From: Hyphomicrobiales bacterium
GTDB lineage: Bacteria; Pseudomonadota; Alphaproteobacteria; Rhizobiales; Xanthobacteraceae
Reading direction: 5' to 3'
Assembly: GCA_021732625.1 (NCBI GenBank)
Contig: JAKFUP010000103.1
Location: 1-38,888 of the forward strand
DNA length: 38,888 nucleotides
Shown: positions 22,934-30,034 of the stretch, one piece after another
Numbering within the stretch: the stretch's first letter is position 1
How the letters are laid out: every line of letters begins with the position of its first letter
Translations under genes and position numbers: made by a program
Notes under the pieces: generated by a model
Seen by the model: only the letters and a program-made list of their open reading frames with translations
Databases searched by the model: none
What the model was told of the DNA's origin: nothing

Positions 22934-24913
22934 ATGGCGTCGATTCATGGGGCTTTGATTTGCGCTGTCGCGGGGACTTTTTATTGGTGCCTCGTCGGTT
23001 TGCCGATTGCATTGAGGATATTCCCCAAAGTGATAGCCATTTCGCTGGCTCCAACACTCGGATGGGCTGCGCAAAGCGCTCTGGCATTCTTGCTGTTCAG
23101 CATCGTGGGAATGACGACGCCCGCGATTGTTGCAGCATTCGGAATCCCTTTGGTCGCAGCGCTTCTTTGCTTACGGGCCGATTGGCGAGCAACTACGCTT
23201 GATGGGGAGCAAGGTATTCCGGCTTGGGCTGTCGCCGGCGCGATGTTGCTGGCTTTTCTCATCATGCGTTCAGTACTTCCCCATCATTTTGGCAATGGCG
23301 TCGTATTGGCCGAACCTGTTTTCGACCATGCGAAAGTGGCGATCATCGATGACATCGCGCGGTTAGGCCTGCCTGCCGGCAATCCGTTCTTTGGCGAGAC
23401 TGGCGGAGCCAAAAATCTCGCGTACTATTATCTCTGGCATTTTAGTGCTGCAGAACTCTCTGTCCTGACCGGGCAGGGCGGCTGGAATGCCGATGCAGGA
23501 TTGACTTTCTTTACAGCGTTCGCGTCGCTGCTCCTGATGATAGGCTTTGCTGTTTGGCTAAGCTCGCGCGCGTCATCGGCCGCATGGGCCTTGATCATCG
23601 CTGCTTCGGCATCGATACGCCCGTTTTTCGTCATGGCTCTTGGATCTCAAACGGCCAATGCGATTACAGGCTATCCGACGGGGTTCGGTGGTTGGCTCTT
23701 TCAGATGATGTGGGCTCCACAGCACATTGCGTCGGCGAACTGCGCTGTTGTCGCCGTTGCGCTGATCGTCAAGCTCTCGGAACGGCCGACAGTATTGACC
23801 GCGATCGCCATGTCCTTGACCGCGGCTGCGAGTTTTCAAAGTTCGACTTGGGTCGGGGGCGTGACATTCCCTCTCGCTGCGCTCCTGATTGGTGCGCTGT
23901 TAACGATCAGCGCCGATGCGTTGCAGCGCAGGAAGTTTGTGGCATACGCCGCTATGGCTGCAATGCTGTCAGTCGTGCTCGATGCCCCATTCTTATACGA
24001 GCAATATAATGCTTCGATACTCCGGGCAGACGGCTTTCCGATCGGCATCGAGCCTTATTCCATTCTCGGCGAAGAGGTGCCGGAAAAGCTCCTGCCTCTC
24101 CTTAACATTGCAGCTTATTGGACAGTATTTCTGAGTACGGAGTTTGCCGCATTTTATCCGGCCGGACTCATACTGCTTTACAAGCTGGCAAAGGACGCAC
24201 GCATCGATGTTGAGCGAAGGCATCTCATCCGCACGTTTGGTCTTCTCGCGCTCGTCAGTCTGGGTGTTGGTAGCTTGCTAATCAGCACGGTTGCGGACAA
24301 CAACGATCTTGCCTGGCGAGGTGTTCTACCCGCGATTCTGGTACTGATTGCCGCAACGGCTGCCGGCCTGTCGAAATATTTGTTTGTCGGGAAGCCGTAT
24401 GCCATCGTGCTGTTGGGCTTGGTATGCTGCGGAGCTTTTCAGGGCGGATTCAGAATCCTGGAGAATGTTAATGTGACTTCCGCCGCGCCATCGGATGCGT
24501 TTGTCAAGTCGGAGCACTTGTGGGCGGTGGTCCGTAAGCATGCCGATGTTGAGGATCGCGTTGCAAATAATCCGCTGTTTCTTCAGGATTTGACGCCGTG
24601 GCCTGTCAATATTTCATGGGCGCTGCTGTCAAATCGCAGGTCTTGCTATGCGGCCCGCGATCTGGCTCTTCCATTTGCCCAACTCCCTGTTGCCAGGCGT
24701 GCCGAAGTCGATGCCCTTTTCACGCGTGTTTTTTCAGGGAAGGGGGGCACAGAGGATGTGGTAAATCTTGCCCGCAAATACGATTGTAAGGTTGTCGTTG
24801 TCACGTCCAAAGATGGCGCGTGGGCAAACGATCAATTCGCTTCAAGTATGATTTACGAATTGGTCGATGCGCGCCCCGAAGAGTGGCGAATTTACAAGCG
24901 AAGAGAAAATTAG
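22934..24913 (+). CDS. Large polytopic membrane protein, GT-C-like glycosyltransferase candidate
   Basis: A 659-residue integral membrane protein with roughly a dozen or more hydrophobic segments over residues 1-520 and a soluble C-terminal tail of about 140 residues. I recognise no named family with certainty. The organisation recalls GT-C glycosyltransferases: after the early helices comes a loop with acidic and Lys residues (VFDHAKVAIIDDIARLGLPAGNPFFG), where GT-C enzymes carry their catalytic Asp, and a Tyr/Trp-rich NLAYYYLWHFSAAEL follows. The C-terminal tail (VNNLARKYDCKVVVV-like alternation of strand and helix) may be a periplasmic domain. The gene shares a divergent promoter with mtaP and lies in the glycan block, fitting a role as the final transferase using a polyprenyl-linked sugar. 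It could also be a polymerase or flippase. Confidence 0.6.
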   Translation: MASIHGALICAVAGTFYWCLVGLPIALRIFPKVIAISLAPTLGWAAQSALAFLLFSIVGMTTPAIVAAFGIPLVAALLCLRADWRATTLDGEQGIPAWAVAGAMLLAFLIMRSVLPHHFGNGVVLAEPVFDHAKVAIIDDIARLGLPAGNPFFGETGGAKNLAYYYLWHFSAAELSVLTGQGGWNADAGLTFFTAFASLLLMIGFAVWLSSRASSAAWALIIAASASIRPFFVMALGSQTANAITGYPTGFGGWLFQMMWAPQHIASANCAVVAVALIVKLSERPTVLTAIAMSLTAAASFQSSTWVGGVTFPLAALLIGALLTISADALQRRKFVAYAAMAAMLSVVLDAPFLYEQYNASILRADGFPIGIEPYSILGEEVPEKLLPLLNIAAYWTVFLSTEFAAFYPAGLILLYKLAKDARIDVERRHLIRTFGLLALVSLGVGSLLISTVADNNDLAWRGVLPAILVLIAATAAGLSKYLFVGKPYAIVLLGLVCCGAFQGGFRILENVNVTSAAPSDAFVKSEHLWAVVRKHADVEDRVANNPLFLQDLTPWPVNISWALLSNRRSCYAARDLALPFAQLPVARRAEVDALFTRVFSGKGGTEDVVNLARKYDCKVVVVTSKDGAWANDQFASSMIYELVDARPEEWRIYKRREN

Positions 24914-24930
24914 AACATCTCCTGATATTA

Positions 24931-24961
24931 CCCGCAGATTCAAATCCTGCTGATCCGACCA
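24931..24961 (+). repeat. tRNA 3'-end-like sequence, probable attachment-site relic
   Basis: Bases 24934-24961 fold like the last third of a tRNA: a T-stem GCAGA/CCTGC (four of five pairs; the normally invariant G-C next to the loop is A-C), a T-loop TTCAAAT, a seven-base acceptor strand TGATCCG, discriminator A and an encoded CCA. The sequence upstream is the end of the membrane protein gene, with no D or anticodon arm, so there is no complete tRNA. Such 3' tails are typical integrase attachment cores left at the far end of tRNA-targeted islands. The parent tRNA could not be identified, and no second copy was found in the window. Confidence 0.5.
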
Positions 24962-25024
24962 ATTTTTCAATAGTCAGACAATCGTCGGCGTGGGCCGGAT
25001 TCCTCGGGCCCGCCAGACCATGGT

Positions 25025-25543
25025 TCAGCGTTTGCCGAGCGCAACGCGGATAATCTCATCGGCTCCGACGGTGCTATCGCCGCCGGTCCATGTTGAGGCC
25101 TTGTCGAACTCCGGCCTGTCCATATCGACGGCGTTGATGTGACGTCCGAGGATCGCGACCACTTCGATCGGGACCGCTACCGGCCTGCGCCATCCTCTGA
25201 ATGGTCCTGCTGACTTTGCCCAGCCGAACCACGATGCATACGGAACGATCAGTTGGATCTTGCCCGCTGACGTGCGAACTACCTTTTCGACGTAGCCGAG
25301 TGTCCTGTCCTGTCCATCGAGCACCGCCACGCCAATCAGGTCACCGACTTTCACGGGTTGGGGGAAGCGCGCCGCCATCTTTTGCTCTGGTGTTTTTGGA
25401 GCATCCGCAGGTGCGTCTGATTGCGACGTTGACGCCGCGACGGTGATACGGCCGGTTGCCTCGGCCCGGCCGTTGACCAGAGCTGCAATACAGAAGGCCG
25501 CAAGCACGGGTGCCATGACTCCCAGAGGTAACTTCAACGTCAT
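25025..25543 (-). CDS. Secreted PRC-barrel-like protein
   Basis: A 172-residue protein with an N-terminal signal sequence (residues 1 to about 29, ending AEA), a Ser/Ala/Pro-rich linker and a beta-rich domain with the PRC-barrel pattern (VKVGDLIGVAVLDGQDRTLGYVEKVV, then GKIQLIV and PVAVPIEVVAILGRHINAVDM). PRC barrels are small folds found in ribosome-maturation and photosynthetic reaction-centre H proteins and in many uncharacterised rhizobial envelope proteins. It is divergent from the cytochrome b561/molybdoenzyme genes, with repeats in the shared 228-base region. Function is unknown; periplasmic location is likely. Confidence 0.7.
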   Translation of the reverse strand: MTLKLPLGVMAPVLAAFCIAALVNGRAEATGRITVAASTSQSDAPADAPKTPEQKMAARFPQPVKVGDLIGVAVLDGQDRTLGYVEKVVRTSAGKIQLIVPYASWFGWAKSAGPFRGWRRPVAVPIEVVAILGRHINAVDMDRPEFDKASTWTGGDSTVGADEIIRVALGKR

Positions 25544-25592
25544 CTGATATCCTCGATTATTGCTACAAGTCTACGGTAGGTGGCCGGTCGTT

Positions 25593-25619
25593 CAAGATCA
25601 CTCTGCATTACAAGATCAC
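25593..25619. repeat. Paired CAAGATCAC direct repeats
   Basis: CAAGATCAC occurs at 25593-25601 and again at 25611-25619, 18 bases apart, in the divergent region between the PRC-barrel gene and the molybdoenzyme genes. The spacing is near two helical turns, which suits dimeric regulator binding. It could be chance. Confidence 0.35.
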
Positions 25620-25684
25620 AATTCTACAGTCTTCGAAAATTGTCTGTGTTATGATGCATTCATCCGCAGGGCGAACATATGACA

Positions 25685-25725
25685 ATTCTGTGACATGCGA
25701 TTCTGTGACACGCGATTCTGTTTCC
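25685..25725. repeat. 15-base tandem direct repeats upstream of the cytochrome b561 gene
   Basis: Two 15-base units starting at 25685 and 25700 (ATTCTGTGACAtGCG and ATTCTGTGACAcGCG, differing at one base) are followed at 25715 by a partial third copy beginning ATTCTGT. They lie 47-87 bases before the ATG at 25772, a position suited to a promoter-proximal regulator site or to repeat-length variation. Confidence 0.55.
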
Positions 25726-25771
25726 GAACGGCCAGCGAGGTGACCCATGGTGATTGAAATGGGAAATAGAT

Positions 25772-26470
25772 ATGGGGATTAATAGCGTGACAACGATGAG
25801 TCCTGGCGTCGGCGCGAAATTGCGCCGGATGCACCCGTTGCCGATCCGGATCATGCACTGGGTCAACGCGGTCGCGATGTTCATCATGATCGGCAGCGGC
25901 TGGAAGATCTATAACGACGAGGTGATTTTCGGCTGGCTGCACTTTCCTGAATTCCTGACGATTGGAAAATGGGCCCAGCATGGCCTGCAATGGCATTTCC
26001 TCGGCATGTGGATCATCTTTTTCAACGGCCTTGCCTACCTGACCTACGGGTTTGCCACCGGCAGGTTTAGGCGGATGCTGCTGCCGATCGCTTGGCGCGA
26101 TGTCGTTGCCACGATCAAGGATTCGCTGCGGCTGAAGCTGTCACACGACGATGAGACGAAATACAATGCGGTTCAAAAGCTGCTTTATATTGGGGTGCTT
26201 CTGGCAGGGGTGATGATCGTGTTGTCGGGCATGGCGATCTGGAAGCCGGTTCAGTTTTCCGAGCTGTATTTTCTATTTGGCGACTTTCAGACCGCGCGGC
26301 TGATACATTTTTTCTGTATGGCTGCGATCGTCGGCTTCGTTATTGTACACATCGCGCTTGCGATCCTTGTGCCGAAGACATTGGTCGCGATGGTCGCGGG
26401 CGGCCCGATTGTTTCGGATGCCGATCAATCCGGTGCCCGCCACATGAACGAAACCGGGAATCATCCATGA
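25772..26470 (+). CDS. Cytochrome b561-type membrane subunit of a molybdoenzyme
   Basis: A 232-residue di-heme cytochrome b561 family protein with four main membrane helices. Likely heme ligands are the His residues in PLPIRIMHWVNAVAMFIMIGSGW, WHFLGMWIIFFNGLAYL, LIHFFCMAAIVGFVIVHIALAILVP. ATG at 25772 is chosen over a TTG at 25754, with GGGA upstream. The stop overlaps the start of the molybdoenzyme gene (ATGA), so the two proteins are made together. Resembling thiosulfate-reductase/formate-dehydrogenase b subunits more than MsrQ, it probably exchanges electrons between quinol and the molybdoprotein. Confidence 0.88.
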   Translation: MGINSVTTMSPGVGAKLRRMHPLPIRIMHWVNAVAMFIMIGSGWKIYNDEVIFGWLHFPEFLTIGKWAQHGLQWHFLGMWIIFFNGLAYLTYGFATGRFRRMLLPIAWRDVVATIKDSLRLKLSHDDETKYNAVQKLLYIGVLLAGVMIVLSGMAIWKPVQFSELYFLFGDFQTARLIHFFCMAAIVGFVIVHIALAILVPKTLVAMVAGGPIVSDADQSGARHMNETGNHP

Positions 26471-27255
26471 GCAAGCCTCCTTCGAGATCGATCTTTCGGC
26501 CGTCAGGCAAAATTGATTCAAGCATTCTTCAGGCCGATCCCAAGTTGTTGTACGAGATTGATCGGCGCAAGGTGATTAGAGGCGCTGTCAGTCTCGGCGC
26601 GCTGTCTTTTCTCACCGGCTGTAATGTGTCGGAGGTCGATCAGGTCCAGAGCGCATTGCGCGCTGTATCGACGTGGAACGATCTTGCGCAGTCCGTGATA
26701 TTTCGGCCGAACCACTTGGCTCCGACCTATCCGGAGTCGCGGGTAGTCAAGCCGCCGCGCTTCAATGCACACTACAACATCGAGGATGTTCAGCCGGTGG
26801 ATGTGAATGGCTGGAAGCTCGAGCTGTCGGGACTGATCGCCGACAAGCGGCCGTGGCGCGCGTCCGATATTTACGCATTGCCTGAGCAGGAAATGATTAT
26901 CAAGCACATCTGCATCGAGGGCTGGGACTACATAGGCCAATGGTCCGGGGTTAATCTCAAGACGTTTCTGGAGCGCATTGGCGCCGACCTTTCGGCAAAG
27001 TACGTCGCGTTTAAATGCGCGGACGACTACACCGAGTCGCTGGACATGGCGTCGGCGCTGCATCCGCAAACGATGCTGGCGACCAAGTATGCAAAGGAGC
27101 TGATGGCGGATCCGTTCGGCTTTCCGTTGCGTCTGCGCACAGCGACCAAGATCGGATTCAAGAACGCCAAGTGGATAACGGCGCTTGAAGTCACCAACAA
27201 TCGGCCGCAGACCTATTACGAGAAGGAAGGCTTCAACTGGTTCAGCGGGATGTGA
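26467..27255 (+). CDS. Sulfite-oxidase-fold molybdopterin oxidoreductase, Tat-lipoprotein-like
   Basis: A 262-residue protein with the sulfite oxidase/YedY molybdopterin fold. The molybdenum-ligating cysteine is Cys149 in IIKHICIEGWDYIGQWSG. Flanking segments (WRASDIYALP, ADDYTESLDM, GFPLRLRTATKIGFKNAKWI) are typical. The N-terminus has a twin arginine (DRRKVIRG, residues 32-39), a hydrophobic stretch and LTGC with Cys52, suggesting Tat export as a lipoprotein, although the long 31-residue leader before RR is unusual. Co-translated with the b561 subunit. Its substrate may be a sulfoxide or sulfite-like oxyanion, or methionine sulfoxide as in MsrP. The partner is not MsrQ-like, so a different reaction is possible. 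Confidence 0.87.
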   Translation: MSKPPSRSIFRPSGKIDSSILQADPKLLYEIDRRKVIRGAVSLGALSFLTGCNVSEVDQVQSALRAVSTWNDLAQSVIFRPNHLAPTYPESRVVKPPRFNAHYNIEDVQPVDVNGWKLELSGLIADKRPWRASDIYALPEQEMIIKHICIEGWDYIGQWSGVNLKTFLERIGADLSAKYVAFKCADDYTESLDMASALHPQTMLATKYAKELMADPFGFPLRLRTATKIGFKNAKWITALEVTNNRPQTYYEKEGFNWFSGM

Positions 27256-27994
27256 GAGTGTGACGGCGATCGACTTCGGTCAGCGGATAGTTTTTGATGA
27301 TGCGGAAGCGCTCCTTAGGGGTGTTTTGGCGGAACAGGGCGATGCGGTCGATTGCTATTGCGGCAATATAGGTCTCAGAGAAGCGCTGTGTCAGCATCGA
27401 TTGGATTGCATTGGCTTGCTGCGACTCAAGCCGGCCGGTGAGTGTCATGTGGAAACGAAATTCATCCATGACATAAGGATAGCCCCAGCGATCGAGATAA
27501 GCGATCTGACGTTTCGTCAGCCTTGACGGATTTCGTCGCGCTCGATCGTCAGGACTGAGCGGCGCGCGAAACATGTCGAGCGCCTCGACCACTTCGTTCG
27601 CGAGCTGCACGAGCGCAGAGGATTTTTGAGCCGGTATCAAAGCAATGAACCCGCTGATAGAAGCGACGATCAGCTCAATGCGAGCGATCTCGCGCGGCCG
27701 GGTGCAGAATGCCGCGCAAGCGGCGCGCAATTCTGCTTCGTCTTTTCCGTTTGCCAGCGCGAAGGGTGCTTTTTGAGTGCCATGAAATCCGTACGTCCGC
27801 GGATCGGATGTGACATCGTGCCATTTTGCAATACGTGACGTGATATTCGCCGGGAAGGCAAAATCGTCACCCGTGAAAGCGTCGTAGCCGAGCGTTTCCG
27901 ATCTCTGGAACTTCTCGAAACACGTCGATCCCCGGACACTGCCGACCCCCGGCGACATTCTGGCGGGGATGAGCGAAGACCGTGTCGGTGGCAT
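27242..27994 (-). CDS. DUF1045 family protein (2H-phosphodiesterase-like)
   Basis: A 250-residue protein of the DUF1045/TIGR03223 family, normally found in phosphonate (phn) operons and related to 2H phosphoesterases. The core is clear: ETLGYDAFTGDDFAF, DPRTYGFHGTQKAPFALA (first HxT-like motif), and DEFRFHMTLTGRL (second HMTLT motif). The N-terminal 25-30 residues do not resemble the usual first strand (YAIYFxP), so the start may be wrong or the region decayed. It overlaps the molybdoenzyme gene tail-to-tail by 14 bases. No phn genes lie in the window. Function remains open; a cyclic phosphodiester or phosphate-ester hydrolysis is suggested by the fold. Confidence 0.78.
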   Translation of the reverse strand: MPPTRSSLIPARMSPGVGSVRGSTCFEKFQRSETLGYDAFTGDDFAFPANITSRIAKWHDVTSDPRTYGFHGTQKAPFALANGKDEAELRAACAAFCTRPREIARIELIVASISGFIALIPAQKSSALVQLANEVVEALDMFRAPLSPDDRARRNPSRLTKRQIAYLDRWGYPYVMDEFRFHMTLTGRLESQQANAIQSMLTQRFSETYIAAIAIDRIALFRQNTPKERFRIIKNYPLTEVDRRHTLTSR

Positions 27995-28130
27995 GGACTA
28001 TGATCGCGCGTGGCCCGAGCGGGCGCGCCAAACGATGTGGTGAGCGTCGCGTATTCGATAGGCGAGACCGGTACACGAAAGACGATCGCCGCTTTGGATG
28101 TATCGACGCATCGCGAAGTGTCCGCGGTGG

Positions 28131-29012
28131 CTATGACTGAGAATGCGCTCTGCCGATATCCTGCGTGATATAGGCCGCCAAATGATCGGCGGCTGGCAGT
28201 GTACCCGGGTTGCGGCGCCACAACACAAGTTCAACCGGCGGCAAAGGGGGCATTCCGTCTTGTATGCCGAGCTGCCGTAAACCCGGCACACGCACGGACG
28301 CAGCCAGCACAATCACTGCTGCATCGGCGAGCGCCATGGCTTGCATCCCGGCAATACTTTCCGAGACACAGGAAATTCTCCAGGCTCGGTTAGCCTCATC
28401 AAGGGCCGCAACAGCATAGTCACGATAGAGGTTTCCCTCCGGCAACATCGCCAGAGGTATAGTCGAGGCTTGGTGAGCGTTGCCATTAGCAGCGCCCAGC
28501 CAAACCAGCGGCTCCTTGCGCAATAGCGCAATGCTTCCAACCTTTGGATTCACGTGCGGCATGCGTGTCGCAAGCGCGAGGTCAAGCCGGCCTGCCGAGA
28601 TTTCTTCTGAAAGCTGCGTGCTCAAGGCACAGCGAACGGTCACGTCAACGCCAGGATAAGAAGCTCGAAAACTTGCGAGCGTTTGCGGCAACAGAAATGC
28701 GGCATAGAGATCGGGACAACCAAGCGTAACCCGGCCCGCAACTTCTTCCGTCGACAGGCACGCGCGTGCTTCGTCGTGTGTCTTCAGCATCGTTCGTGCA
28801 TAAGGCAGCAGCATCTCGCCATGACGCGTGAGGCGTAGCCGGCGCAGGTCATTTTCGAATATCGGATGGCCCGCGGCGTCTTCCAGCCGGCGAACCTGAA
28901 GACTGATGGCAGGTTGTGTTCGGTTAAGACGGCGCGCTACGCGTGTTACGCTCTGTTCTTCGACCAGCAAAACGAATGTTCGGAGCAATGTGATTTCAAG
29001 CGGGCGGCCCAT
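28131..29012 (-). CDS. LysR-family regulator, divergent from the liv-type operon
   Basis: A 293-residue LysR-type transcriptional regulator. The winged helix-turn-helix is in LLRTFVLLVEEQSVTRVARRL and TQPAISLQVRRLEDAAG at the N-terminus, followed by the coinducer-binding domain. ATG at 29012 gives the usual short lead to the HTH; a GTG at 29051 would add 13 residues. It is transcribed away from the plus-strand operon beginning at 29130 and is the obvious candidate to regulate it. The inducer is presumably the imported substrate. The 136 bases between its end and DUF1045 contain nothing recognised. Confidence 0.88.
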   Translation of the reverse strand: MGRPLEITLLRTFVLLVEEQSVTRVARRLNRTQPAISLQVRRLEDAAGHPIFENDLRRLRLTRHGEMLLPYARTMLKTHDEARACLSTEEVAGRVTLGCPDLYAAFLLPQTLASFRASYPGVDVTVRCALSTQLSEEISAGRLDLALATRMPHVNPKVGSIALLRKEPLVWLGAANGNAHQASTIPLAMLPEGNLYRDYAVAALDEANRAWRISCVSESIAGMQAMALADAAVIVLAASVRVPGLRQLGIQDGMPPLPPVELVLWRRNPGTLPAADHLAAYITQDIGRAHSQS

Positions 29013-29129
29013 ATCGGGATCATAAGCAATGCTTTGCTTTTTGCGAAGCACAATAAATTTGCTTTAGGTGCGTTCGCCCGTTTAACTTCCTCAATGTTTA
29101 AAGGCATTTAAGCTCGCGAGAGGGCGCGC

Positions 29130-29273
29130 ATGTCGATTGGTTGGTCAATATCGTTGCCCGGCTGGTGGGATGACGACCCGACAGACCGATTTGATGCTTT
29201 CGATGGTCTTGCTGCACCGGGACAACAGGCCCAGGATTTTGGTTTCGGCTTCGTCGCTCGTGGGGCTCGATGA
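29130..29273 (+). CDS. 47-residue leader ORF coupled to livG-like gene
   Basis: A short open frame from ATG at 29130, with a good AGAGGG ribosome site six to nine bases upstream, ending in a TGA that overlaps the ATG of the first ABC gene (ATGA). It is Trp/Asp-rich at the start (MSIGWSISLPGWWDDDP) and then reads FDAFDGLAAPGQQAQDFGFGFVA, faintly like the N-terminus of a luciferase-type monooxygenase. It may be a translational-coupling leader peptide or the remnant of a deleted monooxygenase gene. It is not a family I recognise with confidence. Confidence 0.45.
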   Translation: MSIGWSISLPGWWDDDPTDRFDAFDGLAAPGQQAQDFGFGFVARGAR

Positions 29274-30034
29274 CGGACTATCTTACCATCGATAACCTCA
29301 CGAAACGCTTCGGCGGCGTTGCTGCCATCGACGGCTGCACTCTCTCACTCCGCAAGGGCCTCATTACCGGACTGATCGGTCCGAATGGCGCTGGCAAGAC
29401 CACGTTGCTGAATTTGATTTCCGGGATGGTCAAGCCAGATGCCGGTCGAGTCAGTTTTGAGGGGCATGACATCACTGGAGTTGCAGCACACCGCATTGCG
29501 TCTCTCGGACTGGTCAGGACTTTTCAGATTGTCAGAGAACTCAGCGGGCTGACAGTACTTGAGAGCCTGCTGCTGTCGCCGGGGCATCAGATGGGCGAGA
29601 CCGTATCCGGTGCGTTGTTTAGACGCCCGACCGTTCAGGAGCAGGAACAACACAACGCAATCAAGGCGCGCCGTATTCTTGCTCGCATCGGGCTTTGGCA
29701 TCTGGCGGATCAATCTGCCTCGCAACTTTCCGGTGGCCAGAAAAAGCTGCTCGAGCTTGCGCGCGCGCTTCTGCTTGAGCCGAAGCTTATTTTATTGGAC
29801 GAGCCGGCCGCCGGTGTCTCCCCGCCGCTTCTAGACGTCATCATGCGCCTGATCCGCGAACTCAGGGACGAAGGCATCTCCTTCGGCATCGTCGAACACG
29901 ATATGCACCTGATCGCAGAACTTTGCGATGACGTTCACGTTCTTGCTGAAGGCAAGATGCTGGTATCCGGTTCGTTTGCTGAGGTGACGGCCGATCCGCG
30001 CGTTGTCGAAGCCTATCTCGGAATGCCCGCATGA
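29270..30034 (+). CDS. ABC transporter ATPase, LivG type
   Basis: A 254-residue ATPase of a branched-chain-amino-acid-type (HAAT) importer. Walker A is GPNGAGKT (37-44), the signature LSGGQKKLLELARAL, Walker B LILLDEPAAGVSP and switch His in VEHDM. It is first of the four membrane-complex genes and overlaps the next by four bases. The position beside an NtaA-type monooxygenase suggests an aromatic, sulfonated or chelator-like substrate rather than leucine. Confidence 0.92.
   Translation: MTDYLTIDNLTKRFGGVAAIDGCTLSLRKGLITGLIGPNGAGKTTLLNLISGMVKPDAGRVSFEGHDITGVAAHRIASLGLVRTFQIVRELSGLTVLESLLLSPGHQMGETVSGALFRRPTVQEQEQHNAIKARRILARIGLWHLADQSASQLSGGQKKLLELARALLLEPKLILLDEPAAGVSPPLLDVIMRLIRELRDEGISFGIVEHDMHLIAELCDDVHVLAEGKMLVSGSFAEVTADPRVVEAYLGMPA

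Noticed and set aside
24886-24961. Complete tRNA gene
   Set aside because: Only the T-arm, acceptor 3' strand and CCA are present; there is no D arm, anticodon arm or acceptor 5' strand upstream.
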